From NCBI GenBank assembly GCA_017409465.1, contig JAFQSQ010000005.1, forward strand, positions 1 to 58,466: a stretch of 58,466 bases of DNA, read 5' to 3'. Both the position numbers and the translations under genes were made by a program. The stretch comes from Akkermansia sp. (GTDB taxonomy: Bacteria > Verrucomicrobiota > Verrucomicrobiia > Verrucomicrobiales > Akkermansiaceae). Numbering within the stretch: position 1 is the first letter of the stretch; each line of letters begins with the position of its first letter. The notes beneath the pieces are model-generated. The model was not told the origin of the DNA. It did not search any database and was given only the letters and a program-made list of their open reading frames with translations. This document shows, one piece after another, positions 1-8,701 of this stretch.

Positions 1-4
1 GAAG

Positions 5-30
5 AGCCCCGGGGAGCCGGGGCTTTTTTG
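5..30 (+). terminator. Rho-independent terminator
   Basis: Arms AGCCCCGG (5-12) and CCGGGGCT (17-24) form a perfect 8-bp stem with loop GGAG, followed by a T run. It would end a plus-strand transcript arriving from the left of the window. Confidence 0.85.
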
Positions 31-35
31 TTTTC

Positions 36-63
36 ATCATTTTGCCGATGGCAGCAAAATGAT
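36..63. repeat. 10-bp perfect inverted repeat
   Basis: ATCATTTTGC (36-45) and GCAAAATGAT (54-63) are perfect complements around an 8-nt loop. No T run follows on either strand, so it is not a simple terminator. It lies just 3' of the leftward HTH gene. Confidence 0.5.
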
Positions 64-66
64 AGG

Positions 67-354
67 CTACCCGATGAGGGCACGGAGGCGCTGCACGTTG
101 GCCATGGCGGCATCGTGTGCGGGCTTTTGAGCGGTGCGGGCATAGGCTATGACCTCTGCCGCATAGAGCAGGAACTTGCGGCCCCCGATGCAGGGGCGGA
201 AGGCTTGCAGCTGGCCACGGGCCACCAGGTTGCGGACGGAGCGGTCGGACATGCAGAGCACGAGGGCAGCGTCCCCGGTAGTCATGAAGAGAGAGCCCGG
301 TGGCGGTTGAGACGCGGGCGCAGAGGTGGCAAGAATGGAGGCGGTGGAAGACAT
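67..354 (-). CDS. excisionase/MerR-like helix-turn-helix DNA-binding protein
   Basis: A 95-residue protein on the strand opposite to the phage late genes. After a low-complexity N-terminus it has one compact HTH_17/excisionase-type domain: TTGDAALVLCMSDRSVRN reads as helix-turn-helix, then LVARGQLQAF, then RKFLLYAAEVIAYAR as the closing strand and helix. Such domains bind DNA as excisionases or small repressors. The ATG at 354 is preferred over a TTG at 399. It is divergent from the lysis/morphogenesis operon, and the intervening 265 bp carry two long inverted repeats, so a local regulatory role is plausible but inferred. Confidence 0.65.
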   Translation of the reverse strand: MSSTASILATSAPASQPPPGSLFMTTGDAALVLCMSDRSVRNLVARGQLQAFRPCIGGRKFLLYAAEVIAYARTAQKPAHDAAMANVQRLRALIG

Positions 355-485
355 AAGAAAGAACGGTTGCAACGATAGAATTATAGCACGGGGGAGCAAA
401 AGAGTGACGCCCTGGGAGCGGGGTATGACACAATCTGAATTACGAAGTAGGGCCCGGCTTCGCGTCTGCGCTTGCTACGCCGAGG

Positions 486-514
486 CGAATTTGCCGCGAG
501 ATGCGGCAAATTCG
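486..514. promoter_or_regulatory. 12-bp perfect inverted repeat between divergent phage genes
   Basis: Arms CGAATTTGCCGC (486-497) and GCGGCAAATTCG (503-514) pair perfectly around a 5-nt loop. There is no T run on either side. Its position between the leftward HTH gene and the rightward late operon suggests an operator or a structured leader; this is inference. Confidence 0.5.
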
Positions 515-581
515 GAAAAAGCGGAAAGATAGGAAAGAGGGGAAAGAGCGGAAGCCGGAGCGTCACGAATGCGCCCGGTGG

Positions 582-618
582 TGCTATGCTGTACGCAAAC
601 GAAGCGCACAGCATAGCA
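582..618. promoter_or_regulatory. 11-bp perfect inverted repeat abutting the endolysin start
   Basis: TGCTATGCTGT (582-592) and ACAGCATAGCA (608-618) are perfect complements separated by 15 nt; the right arm ends 1 nt before the ATG of the amidase at 620. In mRNA the stem would sit where a ribosome must bind. The string AGCATAGCAAATGA recurs at the start of the gpG-like gene (14094-14110). Confidence 0.5.
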
Positions 619-619
619 A

Positions 620-1228
620 ATGAGCAAAGGAAAGCACATCATCATTGATATTGGCCACGCCCGGGGAACCGGTGCCAGGGGCAACGGAATGGAAGAGCAC
701 GCCCGGTGCGAGCAGATAGCCGGGCATCTGGCCAACAGACTGCGGGCCGATGGGTACGCCGTCACCGTGCTGGACTACCCGGACAGCACGAACAGCGCAG
801 ACCTGGTGGCCACGGTGAAAGCAGCCAACGGAATCAGCCGCGCCGCGTTCGGCATCAGTCTGCACATGGATGCCGCAAGCAAGGTGGTGGGCTATGTTGA
901 GAGCATAGACGAAGACGGCGAGCCATGCAAGCAGCCCATCATCGAGGAAGACCCCGCCCCGCACGGTGCGCACATCTGCTATGTGAGCAACACCGGCAAG
1001 CGCATGGCTGAGGCCATAGCGAAGTGGCTCTGCACCCTGCTGCCGGGGCGTGCCAGCGACACGGTGAAGCGCGGCGACCTTTACATCCTGAAGAACACGC
1101 GGGCCCCCTGGGTGCTGGTGGAGTGCGGCTTCATAACGACCCCGGAAGACGCGGTCACGGAGCCGCAGCAGATAGCGGAGTGCATAGCCGCCGGGGTGCG
1201 CCATTATTTTGAAGAGGTAGCAGCATGA
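620..1228 (+). CDS. N-acetylmuramoyl-L-alanine amidase (phage endolysin)
   Basis: A 202-residue Amidase_3-type zinc amidase with no binding domain or signal peptide. Visible active-site elements are GH at His13, Glu25/26 in NGMEEHA, the SLHMDAAS signature with His82, and VECGFIT near the C-terminus with the catalytic Glu. The family cleaves the bond between MurNAc and L-Ala in peptidoglycan. It opens the phage late operon, and its TGA overlaps the ATG of a membrane/coiled-coil gene, so it is most likely the endolysin. Without a signal sequence it would need a holin for export. Confidence 0.9.
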   Translation: MSKGKHIIIDIGHARGTGARGNGMEEHARCEQIAGHLANRLRADGYAVTVLDYPDSTNSADLVATVKAANGISRAAFGISLHMDAASKVVGYVESIDEDGEPCKQPIIEEDPAPHGAHICYVSNTGKRMAEAIAKWLCTLLPGRASDTVKRGDLYILKNTRAPWVLVECGFITTPEDAVTEPQQIAECIAAGVRHYFEEVAA

Positions 1229-1695
1229 AAAAGATTTTTCGAGTAGTCGCGCTTTGCGTAGTCATTGGCTGCACCGGCTCTGTTATGGGAGCCGGTGCAG
1301 ATACCCCCGCCGGGAGATACCCGCAGCAGGGAGACGGCACCGCCATGTGGGCAGCTGCCGCCCCTAAGCCGGAGGATGAAAGCGGGCTGACCTGGCAGCA
1401 GGTGATGGGCATTGTGCTGCTGGGCGGTGGCTGCTGTGGCGGCGGTGTGCTGTGGCAGAAAGCCCGGCAAGTGAAGATTGAGCCGCAACCGCTGGAGGTG
1501 GCCATGAGCAAGGATTATGTGACCCGCAGCGAATTTGAGGATTACCGCAAGCAAGTGGCCAGCGATATTGAACGCATACACAAGCGCCTTGATACGGTGA
1601 TGCCCGCCGTGGCAGAGATAAAGGGGGAACTGAAGCAGATAGCCCAAAAGCAGACGCAGATTCTGGACTTGTTACTGAATAGAAAGGCAAGCTAA
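1225..1695 (+). CDS. membrane-anchored coiled-coil protein (possible lysis accessory)
   Basis: 156 residues. An N-terminal signal-like segment (MKKIFRVVALCVVIGCTGSV) contains a cysteine in a lipobox-like position; a second hydrophobic stretch (GIVLLGGGCCGGGVLW, about 62-77) follows, then a charged coiled coil (about 97-156, YRKQVASDIERIHKRLDTV). It overlaps the endolysin by 4 nt (ATGA) and the next gene by 1 nt. Position and topology fit a holin/spanin-type lysis partner, but no family signature is recognisable. Confidence 0.75.
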   Translation: MKKIFRVVALCVVIGCTGSVMGAGADTPAGRYPQQGDGTAMWAAAAPKPEDESGLTWQQVMGIVLLGGGCCGGGVLWQKARQVKIEPQPLEVAMSKDYVTRSEFEDYRKQVASDIERIHKRLDTVMPAVAEIKGELKQIAQKQTQILDLLLNRKAS

Positions 1696-1961
1696 TGATT
1701 GACCAAAAGAAGAGAGAACGCACCGTGCGCCGCGCCCTGCTGGAAGACCTGGCCAACACCCCGCGCGGGTACTTGCAGCCGCAGGAAGCGCTGGAAGGCA
1801 GCGCCCGGCTTGCGGTGTGTCCGCCGCCCACCGATGCCGAATTTGACAGCGCTTTCCGCCGTCTGGAAGCAGATGACCTGATTCATTGCGAAATTGACGC
1901 CATGGGCGTGAAGCGCTGGTGTATCACCAGCGTGGGGCGTGCCGCACTAGCCGAATGCTGA
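1695..1961 (+). CDS. small winged-helix-like phage protein
   Basis: 88 residues, unrecognised family. The pattern of basic helix (KKRERTVRRALLEDL), a second helix (PTDAEFDSAFRRLEADDLI) and a strand pair (CEIDAMGVKRWCITSVGRAAL) resembles a winged helix. The ATG overlaps the last base of the previous stop. It precedes the small terminase, where Mu-like phages often carry small accessory proteins. Confidence 0.75.
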   Translation: MIDQKKRERTVRRALLEDLANTPRGYLQPQEALEGSARLAVCPPPTDAEFDSAFRRLEADDLIHCEIDAMGVKRWCITSVGRAALAEC

Positions 1962-1978
1962 AGAGAAAAAGCCCCATC

Positions 1979-2473
1979 ATGAAGAAGCTCCGCAAAGACA
2001 GCAAATTTGCCCGCCTGACGGAAGAGCAGCGCAGCGAGCTGGGCGTGTACCTGGAAGGGCACAGCCTGGAAGAATCGCAGCAGTGGCTTGCCGCCCGTGG
2101 GGTGGAAGTGAGCCTGCAGAGCATCAGCGAATTTTACAGGCTGCATGTGCTGCCCTGCAAGTGGCAGCGCATGGCCACGGTTGCTGCCGTGCTCAGCAAG
2201 GTGGAGGGCGAGAGCGTGACCGATGCCGCGCACCGCGCCGTAGCGCAGCGCGTCTTTGAACTGAGCACAGACCCGAAGGCAGACCCGGAGTTGCTGGCCA
2301 AGTTCTACAAGCTCATGAACGAAGGGCAACAGACGGCGCAGAGCGAGCGCAAGCTGGCACTGCTGGAAGCGAAGGCGCGCCGCGCAGATGAAGCGCAGGC
2401 GGTAGCCGGAGACAAGACGCAGAGCGCGGAAGAGCGCATGCGGAAGATTAAAGAAATTTTCGGGCTGAATTGA
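1979..2473 (+). CDS. Mu gp27-like protein (DUF3486), probable small terminase
   Basis: 164 residues. The opening MKKLRKDSKFARLTEEQRSEL and the SLEESQQWLAARGVEVSLQSISEFYR helix-turn-helix-like segment are typical of DUF3486, the Mu gp27 family that sits directly before the large terminase. The C-terminal half is helical and ends in a charged tail. The start at 1979 is chosen because family members begin with this short basic segment; an ATG at 1955 overlapping the previous stop is an alternative. Role: DNA recognition for packaging (family knowledge). Confidence 0.8.
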   Translation: MKKLRKDSKFARLTEEQRSELGVYLEGHSLEESQQWLAARGVEVSLQSISEFYRLHVLPCKWQRMATVAAVLSKVEGESVTDAAHRAVAQRVFELSTDPKADPELLAKFYKLMNEGQQTAQSERKLALLEAKARRADEAQAVAGDKTQSAEERMRKIKEIFGLN

Positions 2474-2519
2474 GAGAGTGAAGCCCGGTTTCATAGGTAG
2501 TAAGTAAGAACGCAATAAC

Positions 2520-4046
2520 ATGCAGAAAAAAGCCACAGCCCCCGCCAATGTGACCCGCCGGAAGCGCGAAAGCCGCGCGGGGAAAGCGAAGGCGCAAGCC
2601 CCCGCCCCGGTGGAGGCTGTGGCCGCTGCGTTTGCACCTATGGAAGAGGAAGCCGGCGCGGAACCCACGAACCCGCTTGACCTGCTGCTGCCGTACCAAA
2701 AGCGCCTTGTTTTTGATAAAAGCCGCTTTGTGGCGGCCTGCTTTGCGCGACAGACCGGCAAGAGCTTTTCCGTGGCCTGCCGTGTGGCCGGGCGCATGAT
2801 AGCGATTCCCGGGCTCACCGTGGTGATTGCCGCTCCATCTGGGCGCCAGAGTAATGAATCCCTGGACAAGGTAAAAGACTGGTTGCGGGCATTCTCTGTG
2901 GCGTGGGCTGATGAGGTGGAAGACCTGCGCGACATCGAGGCCGACCTGTACGCCAAGAGCATCAAAATGAAGAACGGCAGCCGCTGCATTGCAGTGCCGG
3001 GCAAGCCCAGCACCGTGCGTGGTTTCAGCGGTGATATATGGCTGGACGAGTTCGCATTCTTTGAGCAGCCGCAAGAGACGTGGAAAGCCATCTTGCCCAC
3101 TATCACCAACAGCATGCGCGGCGGTAAAAAGACCGTGATGATTACCAGCACCCCGAACGGGCGCGGTGTGCGCGGCGTGAGATTTTACAAGATTATGATG
3201 GGCGAGACAAAAGGCGCATGGAGCCGCCACCTTGTCCCGCTGAAAAGCGCCATTGCCGAAGGCTTGCCCACGGACTACCAGGAGCTGGCAGACCTGATGG
3301 ACGATGCCGTAGCCCAGGCGCAAGAGCTGGACTGTGAGTTCCTGGACGATACCAGCGAGCTGCTGAGCTATGAGCTGATAGCCGGAGCCACCAGCCCCGA
3401 TGCCACCAGCGTGGCCGCGCCGGAAATATACGCCCCCGGCAGCGGGCGGGACATCCGCCTTGGCATTGACTTTGGCCGAACGAATGACCCCACCGTGTGC
3501 TGGATGTTCGAGCGCGTGGGCGATGTGTGTTATACCAGGGAGGTGCTGGTGCTGAAGAACTGCCCCACCCCTGCCCAGGAAGAGATACTCCGCAGCCGCA
3601 TCCGCGTGGCCCGCCGTGTGTGTTTTGACTACACCGGCCCGGGCATCGGCATGGGCGACCACCTGGTGCATGAGTTCGGGGAATGGAACCCGGGCAAGCA
3701 TGAGTTCGGCAAGATTGAGCTCTGCACTTTCACGGTGGCATTCAAGCGAGACATATTCCCGAAGTTGCGCCGGGCGTTTGAAGCACCGGTGAGGGTACGC
3801 ATCCCGGCGGGTGAAGACATCCGCGAAGACTTGCACGCCATGCAGCAGCTCATTAAAAATGGAGAATACACCTACAGCGCCCCGCATACATCAGAGGGGC
3901 ACAGCGACCGCTGCACCGCCCTGGCACTTGCATGGCGTGCGGCAGCCGATGCCGTTTGCACAGACATGCCCATACCGGTAGACCGTGCGAGCGCATGGGA
4001 TTTGCCGCAGCCCGTAAGCCGTGAAATTATGAACCGCCCATTCTGA
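2520..4046 (+). CDS. phage terminase large subunit (Mu gp28-like)
   Basis: 508 residues. The N-terminal ATPase has a Walker A-like ARQTGKS and a Walker B IWLDEFAFFEQ, plus the coupling-type motif ITSTPNG. The C-terminal RNase H-like nuclease shows IDFGRTNDPT, VCFDYTGPGIGMGDH and HSDRCTALALAWRA with the acidic metal ligands. The first ~45 residues are Lys/Ala-rich. It packages phage DNA into proheads together with the upstream gp27-like protein and docks on the downstream portal. Confidence 0.93.
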   Translation: MQKKATAPANVTRRKRESRAGKAKAQAPAPVEAVAAAFAPMEEEAGAEPTNPLDLLLPYQKRLVFDKSRFVAACFARQTGKSFSVACRVAGRMIAIPGLTVVIAAPSGRQSNESLDKVKDWLRAFSVAWADEVEDLRDIEADLYAKSIKMKNGSRCIAVPGKPSTVRGFSGDIWLDEFAFFEQPQETWKAILPTITNSMRGGKKTVMITSTPNGRGVRGVRFYKIMMGETKGAWSRHLVPLKSAIAEGLPTDYQELADLMDDAVAQAQELDCEFLDDTSELLSYELIAGATSPDATSVAAPEIYAPGSGRDIRLGIDFGRTNDPTVCWMFERVGDVCYTREVLVLKNCPTPAQEEILRSRIRVARRVCFDYTGPGIGMGDHLVHEFGEWNPGKHEFGKIELCTFTVAFKRDIFPKLRRAFEAPVRVRIPAGEDIREDLHAMQQLIKNGEYTYSAPHTSEGHSDRCTALALAWRAAADAVCTDMPIPVDRASAWDLPQPVSREIMNRPF

Positions 4047-4072
4047 AGTACGAATTACGAAGTTTTAAGGAT

Positions 4073-5794
4073 ATGAGCAGAAAGAACAGGAAAGCCACAG
4101 ACAGCCACCCGTGGAATTTTTCAACGGTTGACCTGCAAGACATGGCCCGCGAGCATGACCGCTGGCTGGACTACACCAGCCCGCTGGATTTCATCAGTGT
4201 GGATGTGGTGCGCCGTGCCCAGAATGAAGCCACGCGTGGAGCCTATGCCCAGCTGCAATGGCTCTGGGAACAGCTGGAACCCGCCGACCCGATTCTGGCC
4301 ACCTGTGTGGAGCGGCGACTGGGTGCGCTGAAGCGCATTCCCTGGGACATCCGCAAGAAAGAAGGCTTGTCGGATGCGGAAGATTTACTTGCCGAAGCGC
4401 AGCTGCGCACGGTGCAGGATTTTGCCAACGCCATAGAGAACCTGGACGAAGGCATCGAAGCACTGGCACAAGCGAGCTTCAGGCACTACCGGCACATTCA
4501 GCTTTTGGAGACGGAAGACGGGAGCCTCCGCCTGAACTTAACAGAGAACTGGAACTGGGCCCGTGACGGCTATGCCGGCGCCTGGCAATGGAATCCCGCC
4601 GCTACCTACGGCCTGACCCGTGGCATGCCTCTGCCGGTAGCCCCTGCCAGCATTGTGACCCGCATCTGTGCCCGCCCGATTGACCAGCCGGCCATGATGC
4701 TGTGCCTGGACAGGAAGAATGCAAAAGCGCAATGGCTGGTATACAATGGGCGCTACGGCACGCCGCCGGTGTTCGCCATCATGCCGCAGGGCGTGGACGA
4801 AGGGCTGCGCAAGGAGTATATCAAATTTGCCATGCAGTGCGTGAGCAATGCAGCGGGCGTGCTGCCCGCCGGGGCGGATGTCAAGACCGTGACGCCCGGC
4901 AATGGTGGCCCCGATACGTTCAGCCGCATGATTGACCTGAGCACCCAGGAACTGGTGCTGCGCGCCACCGGTGGCCTGATGACCATGCTGACCGCACCGG
5001 GAGCCGGTACGAACACCGCCACGGGCAGCGCACACCAGGATGCTTTTGACGACCTGGCCGCGAGCGAAGGGGCGCAGATAGCAGCGCTGCTGCAAGAAAA
5101 GATTTTTGCCCCGGTGCTGGAACAATGGCACCCCGGCCAGCCGCATCTTGTGGAGTTTGTCATGCGCCGCCCGGACAGCGACACCGCCGCCGGCAGCGTG
5201 GCCAATATCGCCGCGCTTGCCGCATCCGGCTACCGCACCCCGGACGAACAGGTGGCAGAGCTCACCGGCTTGCAAGTCACATCGGCCAACATGGACTCCA
5301 CCGCCATTTACGCGGCCAAGGCTGCGGGCTATGTGCCTACCCAGGAAGCAATGGCCGAACGCATGGGCATGCCGCTGCAACCCGCACCGCAGGAAGATGG
5401 GGGGCTGCCCCCGGCTCTCAATAGCCTGCGCGTGCGCTATGCACCCACTATGCTTTACCCGCCCGCGCGTGCCGCCTTTGAGCGTGCGCTGAATGCGAAA
5501 GCGACAAGCGAAACAGAAAGCCCGCGCACTGAAGCTGCGGCAGAGCCGCCGCTGACGGGCGGCGAGCTTGCGGCATTGCGTGCGCTGGGTGGCGGGCTGG
5601 ATGCAGCCCAATTAGCGGCAGATGCCCGCTATGCTGCTAAAGAGTTGCGGCATGGGGTGAAAAGTAACGAAGAAACGAGGAAGCCCGCACAAGCCCCTGT
5701 AGCACCGCGCGGGACTCTTAGGGGTACGGAGTACCCCACCGCGCCTGATAAGGGCGGCAGAGGGGCGGCAGAGAGCGGCAAGCAGACAAAATGA
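4073..5794 (+). CDS. portal protein (Mu gp29-like, DUF935)
   Basis: 573 residues. Family features include an early helix DPILATCVERRLGALKRIPWDI, the FRHYRHIQLLETEDGSLRL region and the clip/stem segment with AMQCVSNAAGVLPAGADVKTV. The C-terminal ~120 residues are Ala/Pro/Glu-rich and probably disordered. Portals form the dodecameric DNA gate at one prohead vertex. The TGA overlaps the protease start as ATGA. The 26-bp gap before it contains the string GTACGAATTACGAAGT, which resembles host intergenic repeats near 53.5 kb; significance unclear. Confidence 0.9.
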   Translation: MSRKNRKATDSHPWNFSTVDLQDMAREHDRWLDYTSPLDFISVDVVRRAQNEATRGAYAQLQWLWEQLEPADPILATCVERRLGALKRIPWDIRKKEGLSDAEDLLAEAQLRTVQDFANAIENLDEGIEALAQASFRHYRHIQLLETEDGSLRLNLTENWNWARDGYAGAWQWNPAATYGLTRGMPLPVAPASIVTRICARPIDQPAMMLCLDRKNAKAQWLVYNGRYGTPPVFAIMPQGVDEGLRKEYIKFAMQCVSNAAGVLPAGADVKTVTPGNGGPDTFSRMIDLSTQELVLRATGGLMTMLTAPGAGTNTATGSAHQDAFDDLAASEGAQIAALLQEKIFAPVLEQWHPGQPHLVEFVMRRPDSDTAAGSVANIAALAASGYRTPDEQVAELTGLQVTSANMDSTAIYAAKAAGYVPTQEAMAERMGMPLQPAPQEDGGLPPALNSLRVRYAPTMLYPPARAAFERALNAKATSETESPRTEAAAEPPLTGGELAALRALGGGLDAAQLAADARYAAKELRHGVKSNEETRKPAQAPVAPRGTLRGTEYPTAPDKGGRGAAESGKQTK

Positions 5795-7074
5795 CAGCAA
5801 GCACCATCAGAGATATGAGCATACCCGCATTTACAGACAAGACAGCACCGCGCGCGCCGTTTAAGCCCGGGAGCGTGCCGGGGGCTGCATGGTTTAACAT
5901 CGAGACCGTATTCTGCCACGCCTGCCCGAATCCGGGGGCGATGCTGCGAAGCCATGGGCTGCACACGGAAGAAGGGGCAGACCTGTGGGCCGCCTGTGTG
6001 GAAGCGGGGCTTGACCGTGAGGTGGCCACGCCGGAGACGCTGGCCGCGCTGGCCGATACCTTCCGCGCTGTGGATGCGGAGGGGCGCGGGGTGCTGCTGA
6101 CGGTAGACCATGCGGGGGTGGGCGAGCGCCCGGACACGCGCGCCGCCGGATGGATAAAGGCGCTGCATGCAGATGGCGGGAAGCTGTGGGCGTGGATTGA
6201 GTTGACGCCATACGGCCACGGGCTGGTGGATAGCGCCGAATTTGCATTTTTCTCCACGGAGTACGATTACCGCGATTTTAAGCGGACGGAAGCGGGAGCC
6301 GAGCCACAGAGGCTGGCAGGCTGCACGCTGACGAACGGGCCGCGCCACCCGGCGCAGACGCCCTGCACGAACATGAAGACCTTGCAGGCCCGTGCCTGCG
6401 CAACCCAAGACAATAAGAACATGAACACCGACACGGAAGAGAAGAAGACCCCGGCCACGAACACGGAGCCGGAGGACACCCCCGCCGCCGCTAACAGCTC
6501 CGGCGTGGCAAGCAAGGGCGAAGAGCCCGCAACGAACGGTGACACCCCCGCCAAGGAGGAAGCCACCAACACCGGCACGGAGCCCGCCAAGGAACCTGCC
6601 GCCACGAATGACGATGACCTGCAGCCCGGTGATGACCTTACCGCCACCATTGTGGCGGTGGCTGAATTGCTGGGCCTGCCTGACAGCGCCAAGCCTGCTG
6701 ACCTGCTGGACGCCGTGAAGACTCTTCAGCGCAGCAATGAGGAACTGCGCGCGGCTCTTGCAGAGGCAAACAAGAATGCGAGCATGAGCGGCGGCACGGC
6801 TGCCAGCTCTGTGCGCTACCCGCACCTGCGCGCCCTGAATCACGGCACCCGCAAGGCCACGGCCCTGACCGGTGCCACGCCTAACCGCGAAGTAACGGTG
6901 AGCGTGGGACACGGCACCCGCGCTGTGAATTGCCAGGATAAGGCGCGAGTGGATTACTGCACCAATGCCGTGACCACGGCAGAGCGAGCGCTGGGCCGCG
7001 CGCTGACCCCCGCCGAATATGGCCGCACCTGGGCTAAGGCCAACTCAGATTATACCCAGGGCGTGAACCGCTAA
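5791..7074 (+). CDS. Mu gpI-like prohead protease with C-terminal scaffold
   Basis: 427 residues. Residues ~1-200 match the Mu I protease: VDHAGVGERPDTRAAGWI, KLWAWIELTPYG, FAFFSTEYDYRD and LAGCTLTNGPRHP. After a long Thr/Glu/Asn/Pro-rich linker (~211-285) comes a helical scaffold-like part (LLGLPDSAKPADLLDAVKTLQRSNEELRAAL) and a C-terminal segment ending at 427. In Mu the scaffold Z is made from an internal start in the same frame; here in-frame ATGs at 6373 and 6421 could serve. Role: prohead maturation and scaffolding. Confidence 0.85.
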   Translation: MTASTIRDMSIPAFTDKTAPRAPFKPGSVPGAAWFNIETVFCHACPNPGAMLRSHGLHTEEGADLWAACVEAGLDREVATPETLAALADTFRAVDAEGRGVLLTVDHAGVGERPDTRAAGWIKALHADGGKLWAWIELTPYGHGLVDSAEFAFFSTEYDYRDFKRTEAGAEPQRLAGCTLTNGPRHPAQTPCTNMKTLQARACATQDNKNMNTDTEEKKTPATNTEPEDTPAAANSSGVASKGEEPATNGDTPAKEEATNTGTEPAKEPAATNDDDLQPGDDLTATIVAVAELLGLPDSAKPADLLDAVKTLQRSNEELRAALAEANKNASMSGGTAASSVRYPHLRALNHGTRKATALTGATPNREVTVSVGHGTRAVNCQDKARVDYCTNAVTTAERALGRALTPAEYGRTWAKANSDYTQGVNR

Positions 7075-7100
7075 CCCAAACAAGAAACAACACAAGACAC

Positions 7101-7499
7101 ATGATTACGAATCATACCCCCGCAATCCGTGCCCCGTATGCCGCCGCGCTGAAGTCTCAGCCGCACATTCATGAGGGCAAGCTGGGCAAGCTGAACGCCG
7201 CCGGCGAGATTGAGCTTGCCACTTCCGCTGATGATGCTTTCGGCATTATCAGCGACCCTGACAGCCTGGCCACCGCTGTGGCTGGGAACGCTACCAGCGC
7301 CACGCTGGTGCACCGCAAGTTCCCTGGTATTATCCAGGTGAATGTGGGCGCCACGGGTGCTGCCATCACCCCCGGCACCAAGCTGGTGTACGGCACCGGC
7401 GGTGTGCTGACTACCGGGACGGGCACGGCTGTGGCCGTGGCTGTGGAGTCTGCCCCTGCCGGTCAGGCTGGCCAGATGGTGAATGCTATTCTGCTCTAA
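7101..7499 (+). CDS. capsid decoration/stabilising protein
   Basis: 132 residues, predicted all-beta, rich in Ala, Gly, Thr and Val (TGAAITPGTKLVYGTGGVLTTGTGT). It lies directly between the protease/scaffold and the major capsid gene, the usual place of gpD- or DUF2190-like capsid cement proteins. The call rests on position and composition; no catalytic motif is expected. Confidence 0.65.
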   Translation: MITNHTPAIRAPYAAALKSQPHIHEGKLGKLNAAGEIELATSADDAFGIISDPDSLATAVAGNATSATLVHRKFPGIIQVNVGATGAAITPGTKLVYGTGGVLTTGTGTAVAVAVESAPAGQAGQMVNAILL

Positions 7500-7521
7500 C
7501 CCCTAACCCAGAAAGAAAGAT

Positions 7522-8472
7522 ATGTCCGCACTGAATCAGTTTAATTACCCGATTTATAATTACGCCGTGGGATGGTTTAACCGCCAGGCCCCGAATCCGC
7601 TCGACTTTATTGCCCCCCACCTGCCTGTGGAGGGTGAGGCTGGCTCTATTAACTTCTACCCGCAGGGCTACGCTTTTCGCCAGGTAGACACGCGCCGCGC
7701 GCCGTATACTGAAGCGCGCATCGTGGATGTGATGGCCAAACCCATTCCGTACCTGCTGGAAGACCATAGCCTGCGCATTGGCGTGGATGATGGAGAAATT
7801 AAGCCGGGAGCCGGCAGCAAGCAGGAATCCGCAGACCAGATTGCACTTACCAAGACGGGCACGCTGCTGTCTACTTGGCGCACCTCTGCCATTGCCCAGG
7901 GGCTTGACTACTTCCGCAAGAATGTGGCCGCTGCTGATGGCAAGGGCGCGTGGAGCGGGGTAGATGCTGAGCCAATCGAGGAGCTTCTCGATATGCTTGA
8001 AGAATATGAGGCCACCAATGGCGTGCTGCCCAATCGCTTCCTGTTCAGCACGGCGGCCTGGAACACGCTGTGCAAGAATGCCGCCGTGCTTGACCTTGTT
8101 GCTTACAATAATGCCAAGACGCTCACACCTGAGCTGCTCTTTAAGCTGCTGCACCTGACTGGTGAGGGCCAGGCGGCGCCGAAGTTCCTCAAGGCCACTG
8201 TGCCTGTGGGTGTACACCGTCCCGGTGCCGAGGTGCCCTTCAAGGGCAGCAATGCCCTGGGCTCTGATGTGTGGCTCACCTATGTGGACGAAGGCCAGCA
8301 GATTGGCGATATGTGCGGCATGCGCCAGCTTCACGCCGGTGGCGAGAGCCCGGTGGAGCATGTGGAAAGCTACTACGAACGCGGGAAGAAGACTACTTTC
8401 TACGAAGTGGGCTTGCACCGCGCTTATGCCGTGACCGCCCCGTCCTGCAATATCCGTCTTTCTATTTCCTGA
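7522..8472 (+). CDS. major capsid protein
   Basis: 316 residues, the first large structural gene after the protease and decoration protein, as expected for a major capsid protein. The sequence has a mixed alpha/beta composition with a spine-like helix (PIEELLDMLEEYEATNG), a P-domain-like ending with YYERGKKTTFYEVGLHRAYAVTAP and a Cys near the C-terminus. This C-terminal layout is typical of encapsidated HK97-fold proteins in Mu-like siphoviruses. The ORF is separated by only 4 nt from the next gene. Confidence 0.85.
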   Translation: MSALNQFNYPIYNYAVGWFNRQAPNPLDFIAPHLPVEGEAGSINFYPQGYAFRQVDTRRAPYTEARIVDVMAKPIPYLLEDHSLRIGVDDGEIKPGAGSKQESADQIALTKTGTLLSTWRTSAIAQGLDYFRKNVAAADGKGAWSGVDAEPIEELLDMLEEYEATNGVLPNRFLFSTAAWNTLCKNAAVLDLVAYNNAKTLTPELLFKLLHLTGEGQAAPKFLKATVPVGVHRPGAEVPFKGSNALGSDVWLTYVDEGQQIGDMCGMRQLHAGGESPVEHVESYYERGKKTTFYEVGLHRAYAVTAPSCNIRLSIS

Positions 8473-8476
8473 CGCC

Positions 8477-8701
8477 ATGGCCACGAAGAAAGAGAGCCCG
8501 AAGGCCGCACCGGTTGAACAGCCCGAAGCTGTGCAGCCGGTAGCGGGGAAGCCCACCACTGAGCAGGTGACGGCGATTGCCTGCGCCTTGCTGCAATCTC
8601 CCGGCTATTCTCTGAAGCTGCGGGATGAGCAGCACCAGGAGCGCCTGGTAAATGTCGCCATGCAGATTGCTGAGAAAATCAACACCGCTGTAAACGCATG
8701 A
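8477..8701 (+). CDS. small hypothetical phage protein
   Basis: 74 residues. A Pro/Ala/Glu-rich N-terminus (about 1-28) is followed by one helical domain (TEQVTAIACALLQSPGYSL, then LVNVAMQIAEKINTAVNA). Not recognised. It starts 5 nt after the capsid stop at the junction TGACGCCATGG and overlaps the next gene by ATGA, so it is likely translated with the head-tail connector genes. Confidence 0.7.
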   Translation: MATKKESPKAAPVEQPEAVQPVAGKPTTEQVTAIACALLQSPGYSLKLRDEQHQERLVNVAMQIAEKINTAVNA

